Notes: generated from the letters alone by a model not told the origin. Counted from the first letter of the stretch, positions 44,001-52,454 are shown. The stretch: DNA of 61,305 nucleotides from Nocardioidaceae bacterium (GCA_020636935.1 JACJWW010000012.1:1-61305); one strand, 5' to 3'. Numbers and translations are program-made.

Positions 44001-44607
44001 CGACATGTTGGGCCTGTATGTCTCCGATCACCCATTGAGCGGGCTGGAGCATGTCTTGAGGAAGCATGCTGACTGCTCCATCGGTGACTTGATGACCGAT
44101 GAATCCCGCAATGATGGCGCCATGGTCACCGTTGCCGGGTTGGTGACTGCGGTCCAGCATCGGGTGAACAAGAAGGGCCGGAGCTGGGCCACACTGACCT
44201 TGGAAGACATGGAGGGCTCGATCGAGGTCTTGCTCTTCGCCAGCAGTTATGACTTGGCTGGCCCCTTGCTTGCGCAGGATGCTGTCTTGGTCATCCAAGG
44301 ACGTTTGTCACGCAAGAAGGAGACCCCTGAACTACACGGAAATCAGGTGTCCAGCCCCGACCTGTCCGACACCAGCGGTGGTCGTCCCGTTACCGTCAGC
44401 CTTCCCTCCGTGCGATGCACGCCACCTTTGGTGGACTCCTTGGCGCAAATCCTGCGCACGCACCCAGGGATGAGCGAGGTGCGCCTACGGCTGCAGAGTC
44501 CGCAGGGCAGCAAGTTGTTGAAACTCGATGACCGGTTGCGTGTCGACCCATCTTCGGCGCTGTTCGCCGATCTCAAGGACTTGCTGGGGCCCGGATGTCT
44601 GATTTGA
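41074..44607 (+). CDS. dnaE: Replicative DNA polymerase III alpha subunit
   Basis: 1177 residues. PHP domain with HLHVHTEYSMLDG and MTDHGNVFG metal ligands intact, C-family polymerase core with catalytic Asp418 and Asp420 (PDFDIDFDERR), GPGRGSGAGSMCAY, HSAAYGLVSYWTAYLKANYPAEYMAALL in the fingers, and an OB fold (about 1010-1090). It replicates the chromosome; actinobacterial DnaE1 also proof-reads through its PHP domain. GGAGGTGC lies upstream of the ATG. The other alpha subunit in the window, at 10 kb, is the damage-inducible DnaE2. Confidence 0.97.
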   Translation: MASGQKDDFVHLHVHTEYSMLDGAARLGEMFDRTAELGMSAIAMTDHGNVFGAYDFWSKAKSKGIKPIIGMEAYFTPNTPRGERKKVRWNDGGQDDVSGAGAYTHMTLLAETTTGMHNLFRLSSRASIEGYFYNPRADRELLEECAEGLIATTGCPSGEVQTWLRIGDYEKARQSAGDFQDILGKDNYFLELMDHGLSIENRVREGLLKLSKDLAIPPVATNDSHYVHQKDATAHEHLLCVSSGSVMSDEKRFRFDGDGYYIKSASEMRALWADRHGLPQACDNTLLIAERCDVEFNESANYMPKFPCPEGENEDSWFIKEVERGLHIRYPQGIPDKVRAQANFEIGVITEMGFPGYFLVVADFINWAKDNGIRVGPGRGSGAGSMCAYAMRITDLDPLEHGLIFERFLNPDRVSMPDFDIDFDERRRGEVIKYVTDKYGEDRVSMIVTYGTIKAKQAVKDASRILGFPFSVGDKITKEMPEPVMGKDVPLKDLFDSGHDRYSEGTSFRSLYDDDADVKTVVDTAIGIEGLKRQWGVHAAGVIMSSEPLVDVIPVMKRPADGAIITQFDYPSCEKLGLIKMDFLGLRNLTVLDDALINIRLNRGDEVVLEDLELTDPATFALLQSGETLGVFQLDGGPMRALLRSMQPDNFEDISAVGALYRPGPMGADSHNKYARRKTKREPVEAIHPELAEALEDILGETFGLIVYQEQVMAIAQKLAGYTLGEADILRRAMGKKKKAELDKQFSTFSTGMVDRGYSMDAVNTLWEILVPFADYAFNKAHSAAYGLVSYWTAYLKANYPAEYMAALLTSVKDNKDKMAVYLNECRRMKIRVLPPDVNESEGEFTPVGDDIRFGLNAIRNVGANVVAQIVAARADEGRFIDFGDFMAKVPAQVCNRRVIDSLVKAGAFDGLAHKRRALSVIHESAVDQFVDLKRNAAIGQDSLFGGLDDDSGFGVKIVIPEMAEWDKQVMLAHERDMLGLYVSDHPLSGLEHVLRKHADCSIGDLMTDESRNDGAMVTVAGLVTAVQHRVNKKGRSWATLTLEDMEGSIEVLLFASSYDLAGPLLAQDAVLVIQGRLSRKKETPELHGNQVSSPDLSDTSGGRPVTVSLPSVRCTPPLVDSLAQILRTHPGMSEVRLRLQSPQGSKLLKLDDRLRVDPSSALFADLKDLLGPGCLI

Positions 44608-45158
44608 TCGATGGATCTACGCGAGGCGACTACGAGCCCCCGCTTCACAAACTGGCGGATGTAAGACAGTCAGGGCGAGCAGTGTTGCTCCAATTCGGAC
44701 TGTTCCTGGCACTGGGGCTCATTGGAGGAGTGCTCTGGTGGCTGGTGACGCCAAGGCCTCATTATCAACTTGTTGCTGGCCAAGTCTCCATGGACGCGAT
44801 CCAGGTTATGAAGCAGGTCAACGCTGACATGTGGTTCGCTGTCATCTCAGCGGGCTTGGGCATCTTCGCGGGCGTCGTCGTGGCCCTGCGGAGAGCTTCC
44901 GGCCCAATGGGCTCGGTGCTCTTCTTGATCGCTGGCGCGAGTTTGGCGGCACTCCTGATGTGGCAAATGGGAGAGTTGCTGACCCCAGATCACCTGCGTG
45001 AGCAGGCCAAGTTGCTCAAACCAGGGCAAGCGCTCCAGGTGCCCTTGCGCTTGGAAGCCAAGGTAGTCCTGCTCGTTTGGCCGGTCTCCTCACTGTGTGC
45101 GGTTGGATCTTTGCTCTGGTTGAGGACTGCCCCTGCCAAGCGTCACGATGAGGACTAG
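44595..45158 (+). CDS. Membrane protein of unknown function (DUF2567-like)
   Basis: 187 residues with four hydrophobic helices (about 27-48, 75-95, 101-119 and 151-172) and charged ends. Topology and position right after dnaE recall DUF2567-type actinobacterial proteins, but I see no diagnostic motif. Its ATG overlaps the end of dnaE by 13 bases, which implies coupled translation. Its last four bases overlap the convergent LON-domain gene. Confidence 0.7.
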   Translation: MSDLIDGSTRGDYEPPLHKLADVRQSGRAVLLQFGLFLALGLIGGVLWWLVTPRPHYQLVAGQVSMDAIQVMKQVNADMWFAVISAGLGIFAGVVVALRRASGPMGSVLFLIAGASLAALLMWQMGELLTPDHLREQAKLLKPGQALQVPLRLEAKVVLLVWPVSSLCAVGSLLWLRTAPAKRHDED

Positions 45159-45826
45159 TTAGGAGACCAGCGGGTCCTGGCTATTTCGCTTGCTGGCAGT
45201 GAAGGCAACACCCGGATGGCCTGCAACTCGGCATAGATGTAGTCAACTAGTAGTTCAAGGCGGGATCCAGTGTCAGGGGCCTCAAGCAAGCTTTGTCGCT
45301 GCGGAAGAGTCAGCGGGCAGGAGTCTGCCACCGCATAGGAGAGCAGGACAGGATCATGTGGCAGGTCCTGATCAGACCTCAAGTTGCTCGCATGCCCACC
45401 CAATTGACCCAAATACCGGGCGTAGATGTCTCGGACTTCACGCGCCTTCTCGCCGGCCCCATGCCCGATGTCGTCGTGGATCGGCTCGGTCTTCGCGGTC
45501 AGGAAGGCTCCAGAGGCGTCAGGCTCCAGCACTCGGATGCGCGACAAGGCTTGCGCCTCAATATTGAAGGTGCCATCGGGATTGGCATGGGTCTGGCTCA
45601 ATCGAGCCATGGTGCCGGTCGTGAACAACGACTGACGCCCGTGGTCGCCCACCTCGTAACCTTCCCTGATCGCAACGATGCCAAAGACCCGCTGCTCTGG
45701 ATCAGGCATCCGAATGAGCGAGTTGATCATTGACCGATAGCGCTGCTCAAAGATGAAGAGCTGAACCACTTCCCCGGGGAAGACCACGGCATTCAGCGGG
45801 AATAGTGGGATCTGTTGCTGCACCAC
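45155..45826 (-). CDS. LON peptidase N-terminal-domain protein
   Basis: 223 residues of stand-alone LON substrate-binding (LAN) domain: IPLFPLNAVVFPGEVVQLFIFEQRYRSM at the N-terminus, followed by FGIVAIREGYEVG, GTMARLSQ and IEAQALSRIRV. The C-terminal helices end with LLEAPDTGSRLELLVDYI. No ATPase or protease part is present. Such proteins are common in actinobacteria; their client is unknown. It is divergent from hisD. Confidence 0.9.
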   Translation of the reverse strand: MVQQQIPLFPLNAVVFPGEVVQLFIFEQRYRSMINSLIRMPDPEQRVFGIVAIREGYEVGDHGRQSLFTTGTMARLSQTHANPDGTFNIEAQALSRIRVLEPDASGAFLTAKTEPIHDDIGHGAGEKAREVRDIYARYLGQLGGHASNLRSDQDLPHDPVLLSYAVADSCPLTLPQRQSLLEAPDTGSRLELLVDYIYAELQAIRVLPSLPASEIARTRWSPN

Positions 45827-45891
45827 CCCACTCTAGGTTGTCAACGAGCGCGGTTGGGCGAGACGAAGTCAATCGGTCGCCATTTAGAAAC

Positions 45892-45904
45892 TAGACTTGG
45901 GGCA
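45892..45904 (+). promoter_or_regulatory. Putative leaderless promoter of the his operon
   Basis: TAGACT (45892-45897) is a good -10 element six bases before the hisD ATG at 45904, so transcription probably begins at the start codon itself. No ribosome-binding site is visible. No attenuator-like leader with histidine codons precedes the operon. Confidence 0.6.
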
Positions 45905-47202
45905 TGATTCGCCGGATCGACCTCAGGGGCTCGCAGTTGCCCGACTACCGCACGGCAGTGCCGCGTGCGGATTTTGACATCGAAGCGGCCCAACATGTGG
46001 TCGAACCCATCTGTGAATCAGTGCGAGACCAGGGCGAACCAGCGATTTGGGCTTATTCCGCGAAATTTGATGGGGTTGACCAGCAATCCGTCAAAGTGCC
46101 CGCCTCCGCTTTGGCCACGGCCTTGACTCAACTGGATCCAGATGTGCGCGCTGGCCTGGAAGAGTCGATCCGTCGGCTTCGTAAGACCTGTTTGGCTGAG
46201 TTGGAGTCTGGTTCGGAGACCAACTTCGGTCCGGGTGCTCGCGTGACCCAGAAGTTGATCCCGATCGACAGGGTTGGGCTCTATGTGCCTGGAGGCCTGG
46301 CTCCATTGGTGTCCAGCGTGGTGATGAACGTCGTACCCGCACAGGTTGCAGGCGTCAGATCGATCGCCTTGACCAGCTCGCCACAAAAGGAGCACGGCGG
46401 CTTGCCGCACCCGACCATTCTCGCCGCATGCGCGCTGCTTGGCGTTGATGAGGTCTATGCAGTGGGAGGGGCGCAGGCAATCGCAATGTTTGCCTATGGT
46501 GCTGGTCCATGTCGACGGGTCGACTTGGTCACCGGCCCAGGCAATATCTATGTCGTTGCCGCCAAGCGCTTGCTCAAGGGTCTGATCGGGATCGACTCCG
46601 AAGCCGGGCCAACCGAAATCGCGATCTTGGCTGATCACAGCGCCGACCCGGAGTTTGTGGCCGCAGACCTGATCAGTCAAGCCGAGCACGACCCTATGGC
46701 AGCATCTGTGCTCGTGACCGACTCAGAGCCGTTGGCCGATGCGGTTGAGCTGGCCTTGGAGGCCCAGGTGGCCGCCACCAAGCACCAGGAACGAGTGACC
46801 ACAGCGTTGTCGGGTCAACAGAGCGGCATCGTCTTGGTTGACGACATGGAAGTCGGTCTCGATGTCGTCAACGCATATGCCGCTGAACACCTCGAGATCC
46901 ACACGACCAATGCAGCCGAGATCGCCGCACGGGTGCGCAATGCCGGAGCTGTGTTCGTCGGTCCTTATGCGCCGGTGTCTTTGGGTGACTACTCTGCCGG
47001 GTCAAATCACGTGCTCCCCACGGCCGGTTGCGCTTGCCACTCGTCGGGTCTGTCGGTACGGGCCTTCCTCAAGAATGTCCACTTCATTGAGTACGACGAA
47101 GCAGCCTTGCTGGAGGCGGGTCGCCATGCTGAGCACTTGGCGCTGGCCGAAGACCTACCGGGGCATGCCGCCGCGATTGCTGTGCGTAGGCGCGACTCGT
47201 GA
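45904..47202 (+). CDS. hisD: Histidinol dehydrogenase
   Basis: 432 residues. VGLYVPGGLAPLVSSVVMNVVPA, VGGAQAIAMFAYG, the VTGPGNIYVVAAKR loop and the DHSADPEFVAADLISQAEHDP zinc-binding region identify HisD, which oxidises histidinol to histidine in two NAD-dependent steps. The operon order is hisD-hisC-hisB-hisH-priA-hisF; hisG, hisE and hisI are not in the window. The end overlaps hisC by four bases. Confidence 0.97.
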   Translation: MIRRIDLRGSQLPDYRTAVPRADFDIEAAQHVVEPICESVRDQGEPAIWAYSAKFDGVDQQSVKVPASALATALTQLDPDVRAGLEESIRRLRKTCLAELESGSETNFGPGARVTQKLIPIDRVGLYVPGGLAPLVSSVVMNVVPAQVAGVRSIALTSSPQKEHGGLPHPTILAACALLGVDEVYAVGGAQAIAMFAYGAGPCRRVDLVTGPGNIYVVAAKRLLKGLIGIDSEAGPTEIAILADHSADPEFVAADLISQAEHDPMAASVLVTDSEPLADAVELALEAQVAATKHQERVTTALSGQQSGIVLVDDMEVGLDVVNAYAAEHLEIHTTNAAEIAARVRNAGAVFVGPYAPVSLGDYSAGSNHVLPTAGCACHSSGLSVRAFLKNVHFIEYDEAALLEAGRHAEHLALAEDLPGHAAAIAVRRRDS

Positions 47203-48308
47203 GCGACGCGGTCGAGCAGGCTTGGGGATGGCCACCATTGCGACGCGGGCTCGTCGGTGAGGTGCCCTATGGAGCCCCCCAACTTGACGTGCCCATCCAG
47301 CTCAACGTCAACGAAAACCCTTATGGCCCGTCTGCCGAGATTGCTGGTGACCTCGCCAAGGCCATCGCCGAGATCACCGGCACCCTGAACCGCTATCCGG
47401 ACCGTGAGTTCACCCAACTCAGAAAGAGACTGGCCAACTATCTGGGACATGGTCTGGAGCCGGCCCAGATCTGGGCGGCCAATGGCTCCAATGAGGTAAT
47501 GCTCCAGATCCTGCAGGCCTTCGGCGGTCCCGGACGCACCTGTGTTTCCTTCGCGCCCACCTATTCGATGTACCCCGAATACGCGCGCGATGCGCTCACC
47601 ACTTGGGTCGTTGGCACCCGCAATGACGACTTCAGTCTCGATCTTGATCATGCGCGAGCGGTGATTGAGGAGCATCGGCCCAGCGTCGTACTCCTGCCAA
47701 GCCCAAACAATCCCACTGGCACCGCATTGGACCCCCAAGCGGTGAGCGAGTTGTGTCGGTTGCTCGATCATCCTGATCGACCAGGGGTGTTGGTGATTGA
47801 CGAGGCATATGGCGAGTTCCGCAGAGCCGGTACCCCCTCTGCCATTGAATCGCTGTCAAAGCATCGCAATCTGATCGTGACCAGGACGATGAGCAAGGCC
47901 TTCGCCATGGCAGGGGTCAGATTGGGCTATTTGGCCGCAGCACCTGAGTTGATCGATGCGCTGCGCATCGTGAGATTGCCCTATCACCTGTCTGCGGTCA
48001 CCCAGGCAGTCGCCTGCGTGGCCCTGGATCATGCTCCGGAACTACTCGCGCGCGTCGATGAACTGCGACGTGAGCGTGATGCCACTGTGCACTGGCTCGG
48101 TGAGAAAGGCTTTGAAGTCGCGCAAAGCGATGCTAACTACGTATTGTTTGGTCTGTTCGAAGATCGTCACGTCGTTTGGCAAGGGCTTCTGGATCGCGGT
48201 GTCCTGATCCGCGAGACTGGCCCCGCCGGGTGGCTGCGAGTTTCGATCGGCACGCCCGCCGAGATGGCGGCGTTCAAGGATGCACTTTTGGAGGTTACCG
48301 GTGGCTGA
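47199..48308 (+). CDS. hisC: Histidinol-phosphate aminotransferase
   Basis: 369 residues of PLP aminotransferase fold type I. LNVNENPYGPSAEI at the N-terminus, LPSPNNPTGTALD, VIDEAYGEFRR and the PLP lysine in TRTMSKAFAMAGVRLGY identify HisC. It transaminates imidazole acetol phosphate. GTG start overlaps hisD (GTGA), and the stop lies within the start of hisB (8-base overlap). Confidence 0.96.
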   Translation: MSDAVEQAWGWPPLRRGLVGEVPYGAPQLDVPIQLNVNENPYGPSAEIAGDLAKAIAEITGTLNRYPDREFTQLRKRLANYLGHGLEPAQIWAANGSNEVMLQILQAFGGPGRTCVSFAPTYSMYPEYARDALTTWVVGTRNDDFSLDLDHARAVIEEHRPSVVLLPSPNNPTGTALDPQAVSELCRLLDHPDRPGVLVIDEAYGEFRRAGTPSAIESLSKHRNLIVTRTMSKAFAMAGVRLGYLAAAPELIDALRIVRLPYHLSAVTQAVACVALDHAPELLARVDELRRERDATVHWLGEKGFEVAQSDANYVLFGLFEDRHVVWQGLLDRGVLIRETGPAGWLRVSIGTPAEMAAFKDALLEVTGG

Positions 48309-48906
48309 GCCACGTACTGCCCGGATTGAAAGGCAGACCAAGGAGTCGAAGGTCCTGGTCGAGTTGAATCTCGACGGCACCGGGCGCACCGACGTCTCCA
48401 CCGGAGTGGGCTTCTATGACCACATGCTCGATGCATTTGGTCGACACTCGTTGATCGATCTTCGGGTGCAAACCGAAGGCGACACCCACATTGATGCCCA
48501 CCACACCGTCGAGGACACAGCGATCGTGCTGGGGGACGCGTTGCGCGAGGCACTGGGTGACAAGTCAGGCATCCGTAGGTTCGGCGACTCTCTCGTTCCC
48601 TTGGATGAAGCTCTGGTGCAGTGCGCAGTCGACGTGTCGGGGCGACCCTTCTGCCTGCACGTGGGTGAGCCCGAGGGGCAGCAATATGTGACCATTGGCG
48701 ACGCCTATCTGGGCTCCTTGACCAGGCATGTCTTTGAAACCGTCGCCCACCACGCGCACTTGGCCCTGCATGTGCGAGTGCTCAACTGCCGCGATCCGCA
48801 TCACTTGGTCGAAGCTCAGTTCAAGGCATTTGCCCGGGCCCTGCGAGATGCCATCGCTGTGGATCCCCGTGAGACCGGAGTGCCCTCCACCAAGGGGACG
48901 CTCTGA
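48301..48906 (+). CDS. hisB: Imidazoleglycerol-phosphate dehydratase
   Basis: 201 residues, the monofunctional bacterial HisB. GVGFYDHMLDAFGRHSLIDL and DAHHTVEDTAIVLGDAL in the first half, and HVFETVAHHAHLALH with DPHHLVEAQFKAFARAL in the second, provide the histidine sets that bind Mn2+. The GTG at 48301 (VAEPRTARIERQTKES) overlaps the hisC end and is preferred to the start at 48280. Its stop overlaps the proposed CTG start of hisH. Confidence 0.95.
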   Translation: MAEPRTARIERQTKESKVLVELNLDGTGRTDVSTGVGFYDHMLDAFGRHSLIDLRVQTEGDTHIDAHHTVEDTAIVLGDALREALGDKSGIRRFGDSLVPLDEALVQCAVDVSGRPFCLHVGEPEGQQYVTIGDAYLGSLTRHVFETVAHHAHLALHVRVLNCRDPHHLVEAQFKAFARALRDAIAVDPRETGVPSTKGTL

Positions 48907-49544
48907 AGACTGTCGTGGTGCTCGACTACGGGTCGGGCAACGTGCGCTCCGCCGTACGCGCGCTGGAGCGAGTCGGTGCAGAAGTGACGCTGACTTCAGA
49001 TCGCTCGCTCGCCGAGGCCGCCGATGGTCTGTTGGTGCCCGGAGTAGGAGCCTTTGCCGCCTGCATGGCTGGGCTCAAGGCAGTCCGTGGCCCGGAGTTG
49101 ATCGGGCGACGATTGGCTGGCGGTCGTCCAGTGCTGGGCATTTGTGTGGGGATGCAGGTCCTCTTTGCCCGAGGCGTCGAGCATGGTGTGGAGACTGCGG
49201 GTTGTGATGAGTGGCCTGGTGTGGTGGAGAAATTGCAGGCCCCGGTGATCCCCCACATGGGCTGGAACACCGTAGCTGCGCCAGCCGAGTCGACGATGTT
49301 TGCCGGAGTTGAAGATGAGCGCTTCTATTTCGTGCACTCCTATGGTGTGAGGGAGTGGACCCTGCAAACCAATGACCGCACCCGCGCTCCACTTGTCTCA
49401 TGGACCGAGCATGGTGTCGCAGACGACTCAGATCGATTTGTCTCGGCCGTTGAAAACGGCCCTCTGTGGGCCACCCAATTTCATCCCGAAAAGTCTGGTG
49501 ACGCCGGAGCGACCCTGCTCCGCAACTGGCTGGAAACCCTCTAG
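48903..49544 (+). CDS. hisH: Imidazole glycerol phosphate synthase, glutaminase subunit
   Basis: 213 residues of class I glutamine amidotransferase. VVVLDYGSGNVRSAV forms the first strand, the nucleophile Cys is in LGICVGMQVLF, and the His-Glu of the triad in FHPEKSGD. It passes ammonia to HisF. The start is probably CTG at 48903: AAGGGG ends 5 bases before it, it makes a CTGA overlap with the hisB stop, and it restores the MKTVVVLDYG N-terminus. The first conventional start, GTG at 48915, is 17 bases from that site and removes part of strand 1. Confidence 0.92.
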   Translation: MKTVVVLDYGSGNVRSAVRALERVGAEVTLTSDRSLAEAADGLLVPGVGAFAACMAGLKAVRGPELIGRRLAGGRPVLGICVGMQVLFARGVEHGVETAGCDEWPGVVEKLQAPVIPHMGWNTVAAPAESTMFAGVEDERFYFVHSYGVREWTLQTNDRTRAPLVSWTEHGVADDSDRFVSAVENGPLWATQFHPEKSGDAGATLLRNWLETL

Positions 49545-49552
49545 GAGCGCGC

Positions 49553-50305
49553 ATGACTGACAACCGATCGCATCTTGAGTTACTCCCTGCTGTCGACATG
49601 GCTGATGGGCAAGCCGTGCAGTTGGTGCAAGGGATTGCTGGTTCGGAGAAGAAATTCGGTGATCCGGTCGAAGCGGCCCTTCGTTGGCAAGACGCCGGAG
49701 CAGAGTGGATCCATCTCGTTGACCTAGATGCTGCCTTCGGTAGAGGGCACAACCGTGAATTGCAAGCCGAGATCGTCGGAAGGCTCGACATCAATGTCGA
49801 GATGAGCGGTGGGATCCGTGACGATGAGTCACTGGTGGCGGCGATGGCGACTGGTTGTCGTCGAGTGAACATCGGCACTGCCGCTCTGGAGAACCCCGAA
49901 TGGTGCGCTTCGGCAATTGCCGAGTACGGCGATCGCGTTGCAGTTGGGCTGGATGTGCGGGGTCAGACCTTGGCTGCTCGGGGGTGGACCCGTGAGGGTG
50001 GCGACTTGTATGACGTCTTGACCAGGCTCGATGGCGAGGGTTGTGCCCGTTATGTGGTCACGGATGTGAACAAGGACGGCATGCTCCAGGGGCCGAATCT
50101 GGAGTTGCTCAAGGAAGTGTGTGCCCGCACCAGTCGTCCGGTAGTGGCATCTGGCGGGATCACCGAATTGCACGATCTGGAAGCTCTCATGGGGCTCCTG
50201 GACGCTGGGGTCGAAGGGGCCATCATCGGCACGGCGCTGTACGAGGGCAGATTCACCTTGACCGAAGCGCTGGATCTCACCTGGCCGGATCGGCGTTCAT
50301 CGTGA
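49553..50305 (+). CDS. priA: Phosphoribosyl isomerase PriA (HisA, possibly also TrpF)
   Basis: 250 residues of TIM barrel. ELLPAVDMADGQAVQLVQG carries the first catalytic Asp, SGGIRDDESL and VTDVNKDGMLQGPNLELL the second set, and VASGGITELHDLEAL and the final GALY-like GTALYEGRFTL bind phosphate. The sequence is of the actinobacterial PriA type, whose members often also perform the TrpF reaction in tryptophan synthesis. The window has no trp genes, so dual function cannot be judged. ATG lies 8 bases after hisH; the end overlaps hisF. Confidence 0.92.
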   Translation: MTDNRSHLELLPAVDMADGQAVQLVQGIAGSEKKFGDPVEAALRWQDAGAEWIHLVDLDAAFGRGHNRELQAEIVGRLDINVEMSGGIRDDESLVAAMATGCRRVNIGTAALENPEWCASAIAEYGDRVAVGLDVRGQTLAARGWTREGGDLYDVLTRLDGEGCARYVVTDVNKDGMLQGPNLELLKEVCARTSRPVVASGGITELHDLEALMGLLDAGVEGAIIGTALYEGRFTLTEALDLTWPDRRSS

Positions 50306-51078
50306 CCCTGGCCGTGAGAGTGATCCCTTGTCTGGACGTCGATGGGGGGCGGGTGGTCAAGGGAGTCAACTTCAAGGATCTGCGGGATGCGGGTGATCCC
50401 GTGGAGTTGGCCAAGGCCTATGACCGTGAAGGTGCCGATGAGCTCACCTTCTTGGACATCTCCGCATCCCATGAGGCCCGGGCCACCACATTGGAGATGG
50501 TCAGCGCTTGTGCCGAGCAGGTCTTCATCCCCCTGACCGTGGGCGGCGGGATCGCCAGCGTTGATGATGTCGACACCATGCTGCGATCCGGGGCCGACAA
50601 GGTCTCGGTCAACACCGCCGCCATCCGGCGACCTGAGCTCTTGGCGGAGATTGCTGACCGATTTGGTAATCAGGTCTTGGTGCTGTCGGTCGATGCGCGC
50701 AGGGCGCAGGAGACCGAGTCGGGGTTTGAGGTGACCACGCATGGCGGACGTCAGTCAGCCGGGATTGACGCGATCGCTTGGGCAGTGCAAGCAGCCCAGC
50801 TGGGTGCGGGCGAGATCTTGTTGAATGCGATGGATGCCGATGGCACCACCGATGGCTTCGATCTGGAGTTGATCCGGGCTGTGCGCAAGGAAGTGTCCAT
50901 CCCGGTTATTGCCAGTGGGGGAGCAGGGGCCTTGCATCACTTCGCGCCCGCGGTTGAGGCTGGGGCTGATGCAGTCCTGGCGGCCACCGTCTTCCACTTC
51001 GGCACCTTGCGGATACCCGATGTCAAACAGGAGTTGGCAGCAGCAGGGATCCCGGTACGCCTGCCGTCAGGCGGGTAG
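50302..51078 (+). CDS. hisF: Imidazole glycerol phosphate synthase, cyclase subunit
   Basis: 258 residues of TIM barrel. RVIPCLDVDGGRVVKGVNFKDL contains the first catalytic Asp, VLSVDARR the second, and GAGEILLNAMDADGTTDGFDL and IASGGAGALHHF bind substrate. It is the synthase partner of HisH. GTG at 50302 overlaps the priA stop (GTGA). Its last 12 bases overlap the convergent lipoprotein gene. Confidence 0.96.
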   Translation: MTLAVRVIPCLDVDGGRVVKGVNFKDLRDAGDPVELAKAYDREGADELTFLDISASHEARATTLEMVSACAEQVFIPLTVGGGIASVDDVDTMLRSGADKVSVNTAAIRRPELLAEIADRFGNQVLVLSVDARRAQETESGFEVTTHGGRQSAGIDAIAWAVQAAQLGAGEILLNAMDADGTTDGFDLELIRAVRKEVSIPVIASGGAGALHHFAPAVEAGADAVLAATVFHFGTLRIPDVKQELAAAGIPVRLPSGG

Positions 51079-51888
51079 CCAGCAGATTCCGGCCCGGACC
51101 CCTGAATGCCATTGCTGCTTGGTCGGCCAGGTGAATACCCATCTGAACTTCAAGTTGCTCCCGGCGGCCCCAGCGGCGACATCCTTGCAACTGGCATCTG
51201 CCGATTGAGTCTGCGCAGGATCCAAATACCGGGTCTTCGCCGGGATTTCGATTGCCTTGGTGGCTCGCCACTGGTGAGCCACCGCGCAGGCCACCTTCTT
51301 GAAGTCTGCACTCCCGGGTGTGCCAGCCCCGCAGGTGGCGTATGGCGAATCGCCCGCGCGACCGAGGATGCCCTTGGGGGCGCTGGGTAGCCGCATCAAC
51401 TCGCCGTCGCGTTTCAGAGCCACCAAGTCGCAGCGAAACCAGTTGGACCCATCGTCAGCTTGAGCGAAGCTGGGCGTGAACCAGATCGCTTTGAACTGAG
51501 TCAACTGGAGCTCAGGAGTTCGGGCACCCAAGAACTGGGCCATCCGGTCAGTACACGTGGTGGTCAAGTTGCGTTGGGCTGCCTTTGAGTCCACCGCGAG
51601 GAGATGGCCGTCTCGCAGTTGGTCGAGGGTCCCGGTGGCAAAGGTTCTTGAGGTGTGTGGCTTGGTGCAGGGGATCGGATCGCTGTTCTGGGTGGCTGCG
51701 GTGGCTTGCTGGTAGGTCAAGTCGTGGCAACTACCGACTTCGGGTGCTGGGGGTGGCGGTGAATAGGAGGGGGCTGGCGTTGGGGTCGAGCTGACTTGTG
51801 CCTGGGGGGTGTCGTTGCCACAGGCGGTGAGCAGACTCATCCAGATCAGGAGCGCCAAGACGGTTGGTCCGATTGCTCGCTGTCTCAT
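51067..51888 (-). CDS. Septum-formation-family lipoprotein
   Basis: 273 residues. A signal peptide ends in the lipobox LTAC (Cys23), so it is exported and lipidated. A Pro/Ser/Thr-rich linker (about 30-50) leads to a repeated domain with CHDLTYQQA, CTKPHTSRTFATG and later CAVAHQWRATKAI and DASCKDVA; Cys pairs likely form disulfides. This pattern is that of the actinobacterial septum-formation (DUF4190-associated) family, whose role is not settled. Overlaps the reductase gene by four bases, so the two are co-transcribed. Confidence 0.78.
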   Translation of the reverse strand: MRQRAIGPTVLALLIWMSLLTACGNDTPQAQVSSTPTPAPSYSPPPPAPEVGSCHDLTYQQATAATQNSDPIPCTKPHTSRTFATGTLDQLRDGHLLAVDSKAAQRNLTTTCTDRMAQFLGARTPELQLTQFKAIWFTPSFAQADDGSNWFRCDLVALKRDGELMRLPSAPKGILGRAGDSPYATCGAGTPGSADFKKVACAVAHQWRATKAIEIPAKTRYLDPAQTQSADASCKDVAAGAAGSNLKFRWVFTWPTKQQWHSGVRAGICWLPA

Positions 51889-52403
51889 CCCTGAGCCTCA
51901 GACAGCAAGGCCGCGAGTGTGGCGCCGAGTTCGTAACCAGTGCTCAACGACTCGGGTGTGAGATCGCCAAGTACTTCGAGTGGCGCGGCTGCCTGGCGCC
52001 ATCCCAGTGCCTGGGTCAGTGACAGCACTGAACGAGTCGCGCCGGTGGTGTCATATCTGCCGTGCACAAACAGGCCGAATGGCCTGCCGCTGGTGGCGCC
52101 ACTCGTCGTACCTGACCCGGAGCCGTCATCGTTGAGAGCGCCACCGATCTGGAGGAAGGTGCTTTCGAACATGTGCTTCAGCGCACCGCTCATGTAACCG
52201 AAGTTTGCGGTTGTGCCCAAGACATAGCCATCGGCAGCGAGGATGGTGTCGTGATTGGCCGCGCCAGTGGCGAAATCGAGTGCTGGACAAAAGTTGACCT
52301 CAACTCCCTCGATCGCCTCGTCACCTGCCCCTGCGCGCACTTGGTCACTGAGTAGTTGCATCGACCTCGTCGGTGAGTGATGGATGATCAACAATCGGCG
52401 CAC
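51885..52403 (-). CDS. Flavodoxin-like NAD(P)H-dependent FMN reductase family protein
   Basis: About 172 residues of flavodoxin fold: RRLLIIHHSPTRSMQLLSD with the FMN phosphate-binding Ser/Thr loop, ADGYVLGTTANFGYMSGALKHMFE which holds the isoalloxazine, and GLFVHGRYDTTGA. These enzymes reduce quinones or iron complexes; the substrate is not evident. The GTG at 52403 is chosen, since homologues begin directly before the first strand; an upstream GTG at 52427 adds eight residues. It is divergent from the leuA leader. Confidence 0.8.
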   Translation of the reverse strand: MRRLLIIHHSPTRSMQLLSDQVRAGAGDEAIEGVEVNFCPALDFATGAANHDTILAADGYVLGTTANFGYMSGALKHMFESTFLQIGGALNDDGSGSGTTSGATSGRPFGLFVHGRYDTTGATRSVLSLTQALGWRQAAAPLEVLGDLTPESLSTGYELGATLAALLSEAQG

Positions 52404-52454
52404 CAGTCGAGTGTGCCAGATCGCCACCCGGACTACTGCTAAACTATGTGCGTC

